Positions 26,117 through 35,572 of a DNA stretch of 64,000 nucleotides are shown one piece after another. The notes below the pieces were generated by a model. It was not told the DNA's origin. It was given only the letters and a program-made list of their open reading frames with translations, and did not search any database. Within the stretch, counting starts at the first letter, position 1. Every line of letters starts with the position of its first letter. The stretch spans positions 1,054,001 to 1,118,000 of the forward strand of contig NZ_CP089414.1 of the NCBI RefSeq assembly GCF_022394535.1, written 5' to 3'. The stretch comes from Dyella terrae. Lineage in GTDB: Bacteria; Pseudomonadota; Gammaproteobacteria; Xanthomonadales; Rhodanobacteraceae. The translations under genes and the position numbers were made by a program.

Positions 26117-26832
26117 TATAGGGGGTCGGCGCCAGCCAGTGCCCTTAGTTGCGGGTGCCGTGATCGGCTCAGGTCCTCGCGCAGCGCTTCCACGAAATAG
26201 GTGGGCGCTGCCGCCATAACGCGGCGCAACAAAATGCAGGCTTCATCAATGCGCCCCTGCTCCGTGAGCACGGACGCCCAACTGCACTGCCCCCGATAGT
26301 CACCCTTCTCCGCGGAAAGGCGATAGAGCTCGCGCGCGCGCTCGGGATCGGCCTCGGTTTCCCAGCCGAACTCGTAGTACTGGCCGAGGAAATGCATGGC
26401 GCGGCCATGCCCGCGCTCCGCCGCACGACTGAACCACAGGAAGGCGGCCGCGCGATCTGCTTTCACACCCCGCCCTTGCGCGAGCACGTGGGCGTAGTTG
26501 TACATGCCCCAATCGGAGCCATGCTCGGCCGATTCGCGGTACCACACCACGGCAAGCTCGTAGTCAACCGCCCCGCCCCAGCCGTTTTCCAGGCAGCGTC
26601 CCAGCATGTTCATGGCCATGGCTTCGCCATGGTGCGCGGCATGCTGGAACCAGTAGCGCGCTTCCGCGCCATTGCGGTCGCACCCGATGCCTTCCAGGTA
26701 CATCTGCCCCAGCGCGAGCTGCGAGGGGCCATCACCGGCCAACGCCTGCACACGCAGCATGTGCAGCGCGCTCGGAGGATCGGACCTCAGCAACTGCGGA
26801 AAGTCATCGCGGGCACCGTGCGCGGCCGTCAT
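26116..26832 (-). CDS. Sel1-repeat (tetratricopeptide-like) protein
   Basis: 238 residues. At least four Sel1-like repeats of about 36 residues: [55 protein letters not shown] and [20 protein letters not shown]. Sel1 repeats form helical solenoids used in protein-protein contacts. Its ATG overlaps the stop of piuC (ATGA). A TonB receptor, PiuC and Sel1 protein cluster is also seen in pseudomonads (piuA-piuC-PA4516 type), so a role linked to iron uptake is inferred, with no direct evidence on mechanism. Confidence 0.8.
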   Translation of the reverse strand: MTAAHGARDDFPQLLRSDPPSALHMLRVQALAGDGPSQLALGQMYLEGIGCDRNGAEARYWFQHAAHHGEAMAMNMLGRCLENGWGGAVDYELAVVWYRESAEHGSDWGMYNYAHVLAQGRGVKADRAAAFLWFSRAAERGHGRAMHFLGQYYEFGWETEADPERARELYRLSAEKGDYRGQCSWASVLTEQGRIDEACILLRRVMAAAPTYFVEALREDLSRSRHPQLRALAGADPL

Positions 26833-27515
26833 GTCGCTGACCACGCGCGCAACAGGTTGTGATACACGCCAGTAAGGCGCAGCACGTCCGCCTGCGGCGC
26901 ATTCGCCTGCCCAAGGCTCTGGATAGAGATGTCCAGTTCGAGTAGCAGTCGGCGCTGGGCTTCGTCGCGTACCAAACTCTGGATCCAGAAGAACGCCGCC
27001 ACGCGCTCGCCGCGCGTTACCGGTTCCACGCGATGCAGGCTGCTGGCGGGATAAAGAATCATGTCGCCCGCGGCGAGCTTGACGGTGTGCGAGCCGTAGG
27101 TGTCGTCGATCACCAGGTCGCCGCCGTCGTACTCCTCGGGGTCGTTGAGGAACAGCGTGGCCGACAAATCCGTACGCACGGGTACGCTGGTGTCACCGCG
27201 ACGGTCATAGCGAATCGCGTTGTCAATGTGCATACCGAACGACTGCCCGCCGCGATAGCAATTGAACAGCGGCGGAAAGATGTGGCGCGGCAACGCCCCA
27301 GCGAAAAAGGTGGTGTTGCGGGCCAATGCAGCCTCGACCAACGCACCCAATTCCTCGGTCTCTGCACAGCCTTCCGGCAACTGCAGGTTGTGCTTGGCCA
27401 GCGCGGATTGATGCCCGGCGGTGACTCGGCCATCGCCCCACGGTGCCTGTGCGAGGCGTCGCCGGCATTGGGCGAGCTCGTCGGCGTTCAGTACCTCAGG
27501 GACGTGGAGCAGCAT
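26829..27515 (-). CDS. piuC: PKHD-type Fe(II)/2-oxoglutarate-dependent hydroxylase
   Basis: 228 residues. Jelly-roll dioxygenase; the iron site is His96-x-Asp98 ([11 protein letters not shown]) and His161 ([13 protein letters not shown]), with Arg171 placed to bind 2-oxoglutarate. The N-terminus [19 protein letters not shown] and [12 protein letters not shown] are typical of PiuC/YbiX. A GAGGAAA site precedes the ATG. It sits between a catecholate-type TonB receptor and a Sel1 protein; YbiX/PiuC proteins are iron-regulated, but their substrate is not established. Confidence 0.9.
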   Translation of the reverse strand: MLLHVPEVLNADELAQCRRRLAQAPWGDGRVTAGHQSALAKHNLQLPEGCAETEELGALVEAALARNTTFFAGALPRHIFPPLFNCYRGGQSFGMHIDNAIRYDRRGDTSVPVRTDLSATLFLNDPEEYDGGDLVIDDTYGSHTVKLAAGDMILYPASSLHRVEPVTRGERVAAFFWIQSLVRDEAQRRLLLELDISIQSLGQANAPQADVLRLTGVYHNLLRAWSAT

Positions 27516-27535
27516 CGTGTTTCCTCAATACGTAT

Positions 27536-27564
27536 CGGCCGTGCCCTTCTGTAGGGCACGGCCG
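27536..27564. repeat. 12-bp hairpin between the TonB receptor and piuC
   Basis: CGGCCGTGCCCT and AGGGCACGGCCG are separated by 5 bases. No T run follows on the minus strand, so it is more likely an mRNA-stabilising or processing hairpin within an operon than a full terminator. Confidence 0.55.
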
Positions 27565-27579
27565 AGGCTCACGACCGTA

Positions 27580-29875
27580 TCAGAAACTGATGTTAGCCGT
27601 GAGAATGCCCGCCCGTCCCGGGGCGACCGATGCGTAGTGGGACGCGTAGGCCTTGTCGAAGTAGTAACGGTTCGCAAGGTTCTGCACGTTGAGCTGCAGC
27701 GACAAATGAGAGTTCACGACGTAGGACACCATGGCGTCGAACCGCGTATACGACGGCACCCATTTGGTGTTGGCCGTGTTGCCGAACACCTTGTCCTGGT
27801 AATACGCGCCACCGCCCACCGTCCACTGCGAGGTGATGGCGTAGGTGGTCCACAGGGTGAAACTATTCTTCGGCGTATTGGGGAACACATTTCCCTGGCT
27901 GGCCGCATCGCCCGGCCCGGTCTTCACCAGTTCGCTGTCGAGGTAGGTATAGCCGCCATAGACATTCCAGCGGTCGGTGACCTGACCACTGAAGCCCAGC
28001 TCCACACCATCCACGCGCTGCTCACCCGCATTGATCTGCGGACTACCGCGCCCACCCATCGCCACACGGGCATTGGTCTTTTCGCTGCGGAACACGGCTG
28101 CTGTCAGCGACAGGCGCTGGTCCAACACGTCCCACTTGCTGCCCAGCTCGATATTGCGGCTGCTTTCGGGCTTGAGGTCCTGGTTGGTCAGCGCGATGCC
28201 ATCCGCGCCGTCGCCTGCATCCACACCCGGCGGATTGGACGAGGTGCCCCACGTCACGTAGACGCTGCCATTGACGGCCGGCTTGTAGACCACACCCAAC
28301 TGGTAGTTCCAGAAGTTGGAGTCATTGCTGACCCGGCTCACCGCGCTGGTGGTCGTCGTCGTTGTGGTGGAGCGCGTGCTGAAGCTATCGAAGCGTACGC
28401 CGCCATTGACCGACCATTGCGGATTGAACGCCACCGTGTCGAAGGCCCATGCCGAACGCGTGTCGGTAACGATGCGCGTGGGGTTCTGTCCGCCGACGAT
28501 CGCACCGTTGAACGGATCGTGCGGGGTCGGATCCTGCGCGCTGGTACACCAATAGTTGGACCGCGCACCGATGCCGTACTTGCTGCTGCAAGCGCCGTTG
28601 ACGATGGAACCGGTGTTGTGGGTGTCGCTGGCATTCTTCGCCGGATCGACCAGATAGCTGGTGCGCTGCGTCTTCTCGCTGCTCAGCTCGATGCCCGCAG
28701 CAAGGCTGTGCTTGAGCGACCCGGTTTCGAACTCGCCCGTCAGGTCGATCTGGTTGGTGATGTTGGTCGTGTTGCTGTCGCGGTTGTTGTTGCGGCGCCA
28801 CACGCCGCCGTTCACCAGGAAGTTGCCCTGGCTGTCATCCGGCTGGGTCCAGATGTAGTCGTTGGTGGAGCGCGCATAAACCGTGGTGTTGCGCAGCAGC
28901 CAGCCATCGCCGAAATCGTGCCTGACCAGAATGCTGCCAATGTCGTTGGACTGCTTCTGGTAGTCGCGATCCAGCCAGCCGTAGTACGTGCCGCGCGCCA
29001 CCGAGTACGGGCGACCATCGCCGTTGAGGCGGGCGTACGGGCTCGTGGCGGCAAACGGGTTGTTGTAGGGAATGCCGCTGTCCGGCGTGTCATCACTCTG
29101 CAGGTGGTAATAGCTGAGCGTGACGTTGGTCGGCGAGTGCAGGCCAAAGGTCACCGACGGGGCGATGCCCCAGCGCGACATATCGGGCCCGTTGCGGCCG
29201 GCCACATCATTGCTGTGTCCCATCACGTTGAGGCGAACGGCCGAGTCCGCGCCCACCATCTGGTTCCAGTCGACCGTGCCGCGGTAATAGCTGTCGGTAC
29301 CGACACCCGCCGTAGCGCGCACGAAGTTCTCCGCCTTGGGCGCCTTGGTGACCAGATTGATGCTGCCGCCGACGCCACCACGCCCGGTGTAGGCCGAGCT
29401 CGGGCCCTTCATCACTTCGACCTGCTCGATGTCGAAGATTTCGCGGGACTGCGAGCCAGAGCTGCGCACGCCGTCGATGAACACCGAGCTTTCGGAGTCG
29501 AAGCCGCGGATGATCGGGCGATCGCCGTTCGGGTTACCACCTTCGCCCGCGCCGAACGTGATGCCGGGCACTTGGCGCAGCACGTCCAGCAGCGAGGTCG
29601 CTGCCGTCTGCTGGATGATCTGCTGCGGCACCACGGTGACCGAGCGCGGCGTATCCAGCAGCGGCGCCGTGAACTTGGGCGAGGTGGCATTCACTACGGT
29701 AGAACGCACCTTGATGCTGTCCAGGTTCTGCGCGTCCTGTGGATCGGCAACCGATTCAGCTGGGGCATCGCCGGTAGCCATGGCAGAAGTCGATACCAGC
29801 GCCAGGCCAAGGGCACTGGCCATCAGGCGAATCGGCGGGTTGGCCGAAGAAGAGACAAACGTCTTGGGGGGTCAT
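27580..29875 (-). CDS. Catecholate-type TonB-dependent siderophore receptor (frame break in signal peptide)
   Basis: Outer-membrane beta-barrel for ferric siderophores. The plug domain shows TPRSVTVVPQQIIQQ, LLDVLRQVPGITFGAGEGG, RPIIRGFDSESSVFIDG, VEVMKGPSSAYTGRGG and GGSINLVTKAP. The barrel follows, ending SFVTANISF-like with a terminal Phe (GRAGILTANISF). The body is open from ATG 29823, but that start leaves out the first half of the signal peptide. A better start is the ATG at 29875 with an AAGGA site: it reads MTPKTFVSSSANPPIRLMAS if the run of six G (+ strand, about 29866-29871) were five. The receptor resembles Fiu/PiuA. A Fur-box-like dyad lies about 130 bases upstream. Confidence 0.9.
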
Positions 29876-30002
29876 GCTCGATCCTTCGCGCAGGCGAACA
29901 CCGGCCGCCCAGATTCAGGGCAGCCGCTCGCCGTCGGGTTGAGGGGAAAGGTGGGAGCGTGAGGGTCATGCCCTACACGTTTCGCATGAACTTACGGTAA
30001 CA

Positions 30003-30025
30003 ATATTGAGAATGATTCGCAATAT
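30003..30025. promoter_or_regulatory. Fur-box-like dyad upstream of the TonB receptor
   Basis: ATATTGAGAAT-G-ATTCGCAATAT is a 23-base dyad with one mismatched pair and the A/T-rich GAGAATGATT core typical of ferric-uptake-regulator sites. It lies in the 480-bp gap between the receptor start (29875) and the nucleotide-sugar dehydrogenase (30355). The rest of this gap holds no gene that I can support. Confidence 0.7.
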
Positions 30026-30354
30026 CTTCCGTCACCACACTCGCCGCCCCTGCGCACCCACCCCTGCCGCGCTCACCGAACGTCCGGTCGCGCTAGAACA
30101 CATGCGTCAGTCGAGGATCGCCCAGGCGCACCACCTCACATCTACGCATACGCCATCCGGCAAGCATCCTCTGGCCTAGCGGAAAACCGATGCGACCCTG
30201 TTAGCCTTGCGCCGCCTGCACGAGCGCGCGCGCCCTTCACGGGCTTGCACGCTATGCATTCATCGGGGGCATGTACGTTCGTACGGCGTTGGGCGATCCA
30301 TCGGATACCCTGCGGGTCGAATTCACGCCTCCCACCCGACAGCGGAAGAACGGC

Positions 30355-31632
30355 ATGCAGAACCTGGAAGACACCAAGCTCGCCATCATTGGACTCGGCT
30401 ACGTCGGCCTGCCGCTGGCCGTCGAATTCGGCAAGCACTACGACACCGTCGGCTTCGACATCAACCAGCGGCGCATCGACGAACTCAGCAGCGGCATCGA
30501 TCACACGCTCGAAGTCAACAACGAAGAGCTGGCGGAAGCCAAACGACTGCGCTTCGCCTCGCAACTGTCGGAACTGGCCGACCGCAACGTCTACATCGTC
30601 ACCGTGCCCACGCCGATCGACTCGGCCAAGCGCCCCGACCTCACCCCGTTGATTCGCGCCAGCGAAACCCTGGCCAAGGTGCTCAAGCGCGGCGACACCG
30701 TGGTTTACGAATCAACGGTGTATCCCGGTTGCACGGAGGAAGTGTGCGTTCCCCTGCTTGAGAAAGGCTCGGGCCTGGTGTTCAACCGCGACTTCTTCGC
30801 CGGCTACAGCCCGGAACGCATCAATCCCGGTGACAAGCAGCATCGCGTTACCAGCATCCTCAAGGTCACCTCCGGCTCCACGCCCGAGGCGGCCGATTTC
30901 GTGGATCGCCTCTACGGCTCGATCATCACCGCTGGCACGCACAGGGCGAGCTCGCTGAAAGTGGCCGAAGCCGCCAAGGTCATCGAGAACACGCAGCGCG
31001 ATCTCAACATCGCCCTGGTCAACGACCTCTCCATCCTGTTCAACAAGCTCGGCATCGACACGCTTGAGGTACTGCAGGCTGCTGGCACGAAATGGAACTT
31101 CCTGCCCTTCCGGCCGGGCCTGGTGGGCGGCCACTGCATCAGCGTGGACCCGTATTACCTCACCCATAAGGCACAGGAGGTCGGCCACCATCCTGATGTC
31201 ATCCTGGCCGGCCGCCGCACCAACGACGGCATGGGGCCCTACGTGGCCAGCGAAGTGATTCGCCTGATGGTGCGCAAGGGTATCAACCCGGTGCGCGCGC
31301 GTGTGCTGATTCTTGGCCTGGCCTTCAAGGAAAACTGTCCTGACCTGCGCAACACGCGCGTGGTCGATATCGTGCAGGCGCTACGCGGCTACAACGCCCA
31401 GGTCGACGTGCACGACCCATGGGTCAATGCAGCCGAAGCCGAACACGAATATGCGCTTACGCCCATCGAAACCCCCAGCCACGGCGACTACGACGCGGTG
31501 ATCATCGCCGTGGGCCATCGCCAATTCACCGCATGGGGGGCCGAAGGCATCCGCGCGTTCGGCAAAGGATCGTCCGTGATTTACGACGTCAAATATGTGT
31601 TGCCGCGCGAAGCGGTCGACGGTCGTCTCTAA
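30355..31632 (+). CDS. Nucleotide-sugar dehydrogenase (UDP-glucose/UDP-HexNAc 6-dehydrogenase family)
   Basis: 425 residues. NAD-dependent four-electron oxidation of the C6 hydroxyl of a UDP-sugar to a uronic acid. The N-terminal Rossmann motif is [26 protein letters not shown] and [14 protein letters not shown] follow. The catalytic cysteine lies in [20 protein letters not shown], and the C-terminal NAD domain contains [19 protein letters not shown]. The overall pattern is closer to TviB/WbpO-type UDP-N-acetylhexosamine dehydrogenases than to Ugd, but substrate cannot be fixed by eye. A GGAAG site supports the ATG at 30355. First gene of the polysaccharide locus, 11 bases before the epimerase. 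Confidence 0.9.
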   Translation: MQNLEDTKLAIIGLGYVGLPLAVEFGKHYDTVGFDINQRRIDELSSGIDHTLEVNNEELAEAKRLRFASQLSELADRNVYIVTVPTPIDSAKRPDLTPLIRASETLAKVLKRGDTVVYESTVYPGCTEEVCVPLLEKGSGLVFNRDFFAGYSPERINPGDKQHRVTSILKVTSGSTPEAADFVDRLYGSIITAGTHRASSLKVAEAAKVIENTQRDLNIALVNDLSILFNKLGIDTLEVLQAAGTKWNFLPFRPGLVGGHCISVDPYYLTHKAQEVGHHPDVILAGRRTNDGMGPYVASEVIRLMVRKGINPVRARVLILGLAFKENCPDLRNTRVVDIVQALRGYNAQVDVHDPWVNAAEAEHEYALTPIETPSHGDYDAVIIAVGHRQFTAWGAEGIRAFGKGSSVIYDVKYVLPREAVDGRL

Positions 31633-31643
31633 GGGGTTGCGTC

Positions 31644-32654
31644 ATGAAAGTGTTGGTTACGGGTACGGCAGGCTTTATCGGTTCGCACGTTGCGCAGCGT
31701 CTGCTCGAGCGCGGCGACGAAGTGGTAGGCCTGGATAACCTCAGCGATTACTACGACGTCACCCTGAAGAAGGCGCGACTGGCGCGTTTTGCAGACAATC
31801 CTGGCTACACGCATATCCAGGCTGACCTGGCCGATCGCGCCGCCGTGGAACAAGCGTTTGCCGAGCACCGCCCGCAACGCGTGGTCCACCTGGCCGCCCA
31901 GGCGGGCGTGCGCTATGCCGCGCAGAATCCGCACGTCTACACCAGCAGCAACGTCACCGGCTTTTTGCACATACTGGAAGGCTGCCGCCACAACGGCGTG
32001 GAGCATCTCGTATTCGCCTCCACCAGCTCGGTGTACGGCGCAAATACGGCCATGCCCTTCTCCGAACATAAGTCGGCTGAGCATCCGCTCACGCTCTACG
32101 CCGCCACCAAGAAGGCGAACGAGCAGATGGCGCACAGCTACGCGCATCTGTACGGCATTCCCTGTACGGGCCTTCGCTTCTTCACCGTGTACGGTCCGTG
32201 GGGTCGCCCGGACATGGCCTTGTTCCTGTTCACCCGCGCCATCCTTGCGGGCGAACCGATTCGCGTCTTCAACCATGGCAAGCACAAGCGCAGCTTCACC
32301 TATGTCGACGACATCGTCGAAGGCGTGATTCGCACACTGGACAAAGTGCCGCCCATCGACGAACGCTGGGACAGCAATCAGCCGGACCCGGCCAGCAGCG
32401 GCGTCGCGCCGTACCGCCTGTTCAACATCGGCAACGAGCGGCCCGTGGAATTGCTGAAGTACATCGAAGTGCTCGAAGCATGCCTCGGCCGAAAGGCCAT
32501 TATGGAGATGCTTCCGCTGCAACCCGGCGACGTGCCAGACACCGAAGCGGATGTAACGGACCTGATACAGGCCGTTGGCTATAGGCCGCAGGTGTCGGTA
32601 GAAACAGGCATCGCCAACTTTGTACGCTGGTACAAGGAGTACTACCGCGTGTGA
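31644..32654 (+). CDS. NAD-dependent epimerase, UDP-glucuronate 4-epimerase type
   Basis: 336 residues. Short-chain dehydrogenase fold: [15 protein letters not shown] binds NAD, STSSVYG gives the catalytic Ser/Thr and YAATKKANE the Tyr-Lys pair. [20 protein letters not shown] and [15 protein letters not shown] are characteristic of CapI/LspL-type UDP-glucuronate (or UDP-GalNAcA) 4-epimerases. It follows the dehydrogenase directly; together they would supply an epimerised uronic acid sugar for the glycan. The start at 31644 gives the standard N-terminus [10 protein letters not shown]. Confidence 0.9.
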   Translation: MKVLVTGTAGFIGSHVAQRLLERGDEVVGLDNLSDYYDVTLKKARLARFADNPGYTHIQADLADRAAVEQAFAEHRPQRVVHLAAQAGVRYAAQNPHVYTSSNVTGFLHILEGCRHNGVEHLVFASTSSVYGANTAMPFSEHKSAEHPLTLYAATKKANEQMAHSYAHLYGIPCTGLRFFTVYGPWGRPDMALFLFTRAILAGEPIRVFNHGKHKRSFTYVDDIVEGVIRTLDKVPPIDERWDSNQPDPASSGVAPYRLFNIGNERPVELLKYIEVLEACLGRKAIMEMLPLQPGDVPDTEADVTDLIQAVGYRPQVSVETGIANFVRWYKEYYRV

Positions 32655-32756
32655 TCGACTAAGGCGAACACCAGTCCGGAACGACTGAGCGTAACGCCAA
32701 GGACCTGATCCACGATCAACAGAGCAGTAAACGACGTGGATCCGTAGGGGGTTGGT

Positions 32757-34418
32757 GTGATCATCGACTACTTGAATGGTGCGCATCCGAAGGATGTGGA
32801 AGCCGACCTGTGCATCGTCGGCGCGGGTGCCGCCGGCATTGCCATCGCGCACAGCTTTATCGGCACATCGGTACAAGTGTGCCTACTCGAAAGCGGCGGA
32901 CTCGGTGGCGAGGACCGCAGCCAGGCACTTTGCGAAGGCAGCTCGTCCGGCCATGTGGAATTCGATCCGGGCACATCGCGCATGCGCGTGTTCGGTGGCA
33001 GTTGCAATCTGTGGGGTGGCGGCTGCATCCCGCTGAGCAGCGACGACCTCAAGCCACGCGACTGGGTGCCGCACAGCGGCTGGCCGATCAGCTATGCCGA
33101 GCTGGAGCCTTACTACGCGCGTGCACGCTCGTTCTGCCAATTGGGTGACATCACCTTCACCGAGGGCACGTTCACCGAGCCCACCGCGCGCACCGTGCTT
33201 CCGTTCGATGACGACAAGCTCATCAACCCGCTGTTCGCACGCTGCAGCATCCTGTTTGGCGATGCCTACCGCGACACGCTCGATCGCGCACCCAACATCA
33301 AGGTGCTGCTGCACGCCAACCTGCTCGAACTGATGCCCTCCGCCGATGGCGTGCATGTCCAAGAAGCCGTCATCGGCTCGTTGGGCGGTCAGCGCGGACA
33401 CGTACGGGCGCGGCACTACGTGCTGGCTTCCGGCGGTATCGAGAATGCACGCTTGCTGTTGCTGTCCAACTCCGTCGTGCAGGAAGGCCTGGGCAATCAG
33501 CGCGACGTCGTCGGTCGGTATTTCATGGACCACCCCAGCGGTACGCTGGGCACGCTGACGGCCGACGAGTCGCACCGCGTCACGCGTCCTTATGAGCGCC
33601 TGCGTGGCAAGAACGCACCTTCGTCGTTTCCAGAGATCGCATTGTCTCCGGCCTACCAGCGTTCGCAACGCGTACTCAACGGGCGCGTCCATCCCTTTGG
33701 CGTGGAAGGCCCACTTCCGCGCGGCATCCGCGCACTGCGCGAACTGCGCACCGCCATGCGCAAAACGGTGCAGGACGAAAACGCGCTGCTGGAAGCGCGC
33801 CTTTCCGAAGCGCTGCGCAACGCGCCGCCCGGAGAAGTCATCACCGCACCGTCCAGCCTCGGGCTCACCGCGCTGAAACTCGGCCTGGGCGTCGGCGACA
33901 TCGCCAAGGCCTTCGTCCACAAGCTCACCGACCGACCAGCGGTACGCAATAGTCATGTCGAGCTGGTCGGCTATTTCGAGCAGGCGCCCAATCCGGAAAG
34001 CCGCATCACGCTGAGCAACGACACCGATGTGCTCGGGCAGCGCAAGGTTTGCGTGGACTGGCGCCTTACATCGCTGGATCACCACACCTATCGCCGTTCC
34101 GCCACGCTATTCGGTAACGAACTCGCCCGCTCGTGCAACGGACATTTTGCCCTGGCCCCATGGCTGGCCGACGCGGGTCGTGCGGAACCTGACATCCACG
34201 GCACCGCCCACCACATCGGCACAACGCGCATGTCCGACAACCCCGGCCAAGGCGTGGTGGATCGCGACTGCAAGGTGCATGGCATGGACAATCTGCATGT
34301 CGCCGGCAGCTCGGTCTTTCCCACCGGGGGCTGGGCGTTCCCCACCTTCACCATCGTCGCCCTCAGCCTGCGCCTTGCCGATGAACTGCGCGTCCTGCTG
34401 ATGAGCGGCTTTTTGTAG
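32757..34418 (+). CDS. GMC-family FAD-dependent oxidoreductase
   Basis: 553 residues. The N-terminal FAD-binding motif is DLCIVGAGAAGIAIAHSF, followed by RMRVFGGSCNLWGGGC (the flavin-contact loop). The C-terminal GMC_oxred_C signature has HHIGTTRMSDNP and NLHVAGSSVFPTGGWAFP. GMC enzymes oxidise alcohols or sugars; here the substrate is unknown and could be a sugar or the product of the nearby megasynthases. The start is GTG at 32757 (VIIDYLNGAHPK) with a G-rich ribosome site; no ATG fits. Its stop overlaps the next frame, indicating one operon with the PPTase. Confidence 0.88.
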   Translation: MIIDYLNGAHPKDVEADLCIVGAGAAGIAIAHSFIGTSVQVCLLESGGLGGEDRSQALCEGSSSGHVEFDPGTSRMRVFGGSCNLWGGGCIPLSSDDLKPRDWVPHSGWPISYAELEPYYARARSFCQLGDITFTEGTFTEPTARTVLPFDDDKLINPLFARCSILFGDAYRDTLDRAPNIKVLLHANLLELMPSADGVHVQEAVIGSLGGQRGHVRARHYVLASGGIENARLLLLSNSVVQEGLGNQRDVVGRYFMDHPSGTLGTLTADESHRVTRPYERLRGKNAPSSFPEIALSPAYQRSQRVLNGRVHPFGVEGPLPRGIRALRELRTAMRKTVQDENALLEARLSEALRNAPPGEVITAPSSLGLTALKLGLGVGDIAKAFVHKLTDRPAVRNSHVELVGYFEQAPNPESRITLSNDTDVLGQRKVCVDWRLTSLDHHTYRRSATLFGNELARSCNGHFALAPWLADAGRAEPDIHGTAHHIGTTRMSDNPGQGVVDRDCKVHGMDNLHVAGSSVFPTGGWAFPTFTIVALSLRLADELRVLLMSGFL

Positions 34419-34432
34419 TGCGAGGCAAAGGA

Positions 34433-35188
34433 ATGCACGCTGCGATGCTCCCGAAGACGACGTTTTCCCGCTTCACACACCGTGTAGCCGCCGCGCTGCG
34501 CGCCTGCCGGTTCGCCCCACCCGCCGCAGGCGAAGCGCGCGTCATCGTCTTCGACAGCGCGCCGTGGTGGCCGCTGCGCGAGGACGCGGCGAGCCTGCTT
34601 TCGACCTATGAAGCCGGCCGCGCAGCGCGCTTCCGCCACGCGCTGGACCACGACACCTACACCATCGCCCACGCCTTCTGGCGCGTCGCATTGGGCGCGG
34701 CGCTGAATTCTGATCCAGCCGCCGTGGAGCTGGTCCGCTCGGCACACGGCCAGCCCCTGCTTCCGGACAGCGGCCTTTGCACCAGCCTTAGCCATAGCGG
34801 CACGATGGTCGCAGTGGCGATCGCCCGTGGTGCCGCTATCGGCGTGGATATCGAAGGGTTTCCTTCGCGCACGCCATTGCACGACCTCACCGGCGCACTA
34901 TGCACACCCCAGGAAGCCGCAGCGATGTCGGAACTGGACGGCGAAGCGCGTAGCCGCGCACTGCTCGACCTGTGGACGCGCAAGGAAGCCCTGTTGAAGG
35001 CTTTCGGCGTAGGCCTGCGCGTACCGCCGTCCACCATCGAGGCACACCTCGACGGCCTGATCGATCCACCCGACGAAGCGAAGGACGCTCCGTCCTGCCG
35101 CCTGTTCTCACTATCGATGCCGGTGGGCTGGCTGGGATCTCTCGCCATCACCGGCGACATCGAGCACTACTCGCTGCATCACCTCTAA
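34433..35188 (+). CDS. Sfp-type 4'-phosphopantetheinyl transferase
   Basis: 251 residues. Transfers phosphopantetheine from CoA to the conserved serine of carrier proteins. Family signatures: CTSLSHSGTMVAVAIA, AIGVDIEGFPSR (metal-binding Asp/Glu) and DLWTRKEALLKAFGVGL. It lies in the same gene set as two megasynthases with four carrier domains in total, which it very probably activates. The ATG at 34433 lies close to a GAGGCAAAGGA site; a GTG at 34418, overlapping the oxidoreductase stop, is also possible. Confidence 0.9.
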   Translation: MHAAMLPKTTFSRFTHRVAAALRACRFAPPAAGEARVIVFDSAPWWPLREDAASLLSTYEAGRAARFRHALDHDTYTIAHAFWRVALGAALNSDPAAVELVRSAHGQPLLPDSGLCTSLSHSGTMVAVAIARGAAIGVDIEGFPSRTPLHDLTGALCTPQEAAAMSELDGEARSRALLDLWTRKEALLKAFGVGLRVPPSTIEAHLDGLIDPPDEAKDAPSCRLFSLSMPVGWLGSLAITGDIEHYSLHHL

Positions 35189-35222
35189 GAGCTTCTCCAC
35201 GATTCCCGCTTAGCTCATCCCC

Positions 35223-35364
35223 CTCACCGTCATTCCGGCGCAGGCCGGAATCCAGTGGCCGCCACGCTAGGTTTTCGCGAAGTAATTCGAGGAATGCCGC
35301 TGACCGTCGAGCACGATCAACGCAGTCGCCACTGGATTCCGCCCTGCGCCGGAATGACGGTGAG
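35223..35364. repeat. Inverted pair of a REP-like intergenic repeat
   Basis: A 37-base sequence starting CTCACCGTCATTCCGGCG (35223-35259) recurs inverted at 35328-35364 with few differences, so the pair can form a long stem around about 68 bases. The CGTCATTCCGGC unit also occurs near 60727. It fills part of the 384-bp gap between the PPTase and sugar-transferase genes; the rest of that gap shows nothing clear. Confidence 0.75.
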
Positions 35365-35572
35365 GAATGAAAGACGCTCAAGCTAGATTGGAAACGGGCT
35401 CTGATTCATACGGCCGCGCGCCTCCGCGAAGCTTCCGCATGTAACACCCCTGAGACAGCCGAACAGGCTGTGCCATCGGTAAACCGTTAGTTGCATCGAC
35501 ATGCATGAAGGCGCCGCGATAGCCTCGTTTCAGTCACCGGACGTGGCTGCCAAGGGGAAGTAGGGGGATCGG

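Noticed and set aside
27421..30000. 859-codon plus-strand open frame
   Set aside because: Exactly antisense to the TonB receptor; no domain character and biased composition expected of a reversed high-GC coding frame.
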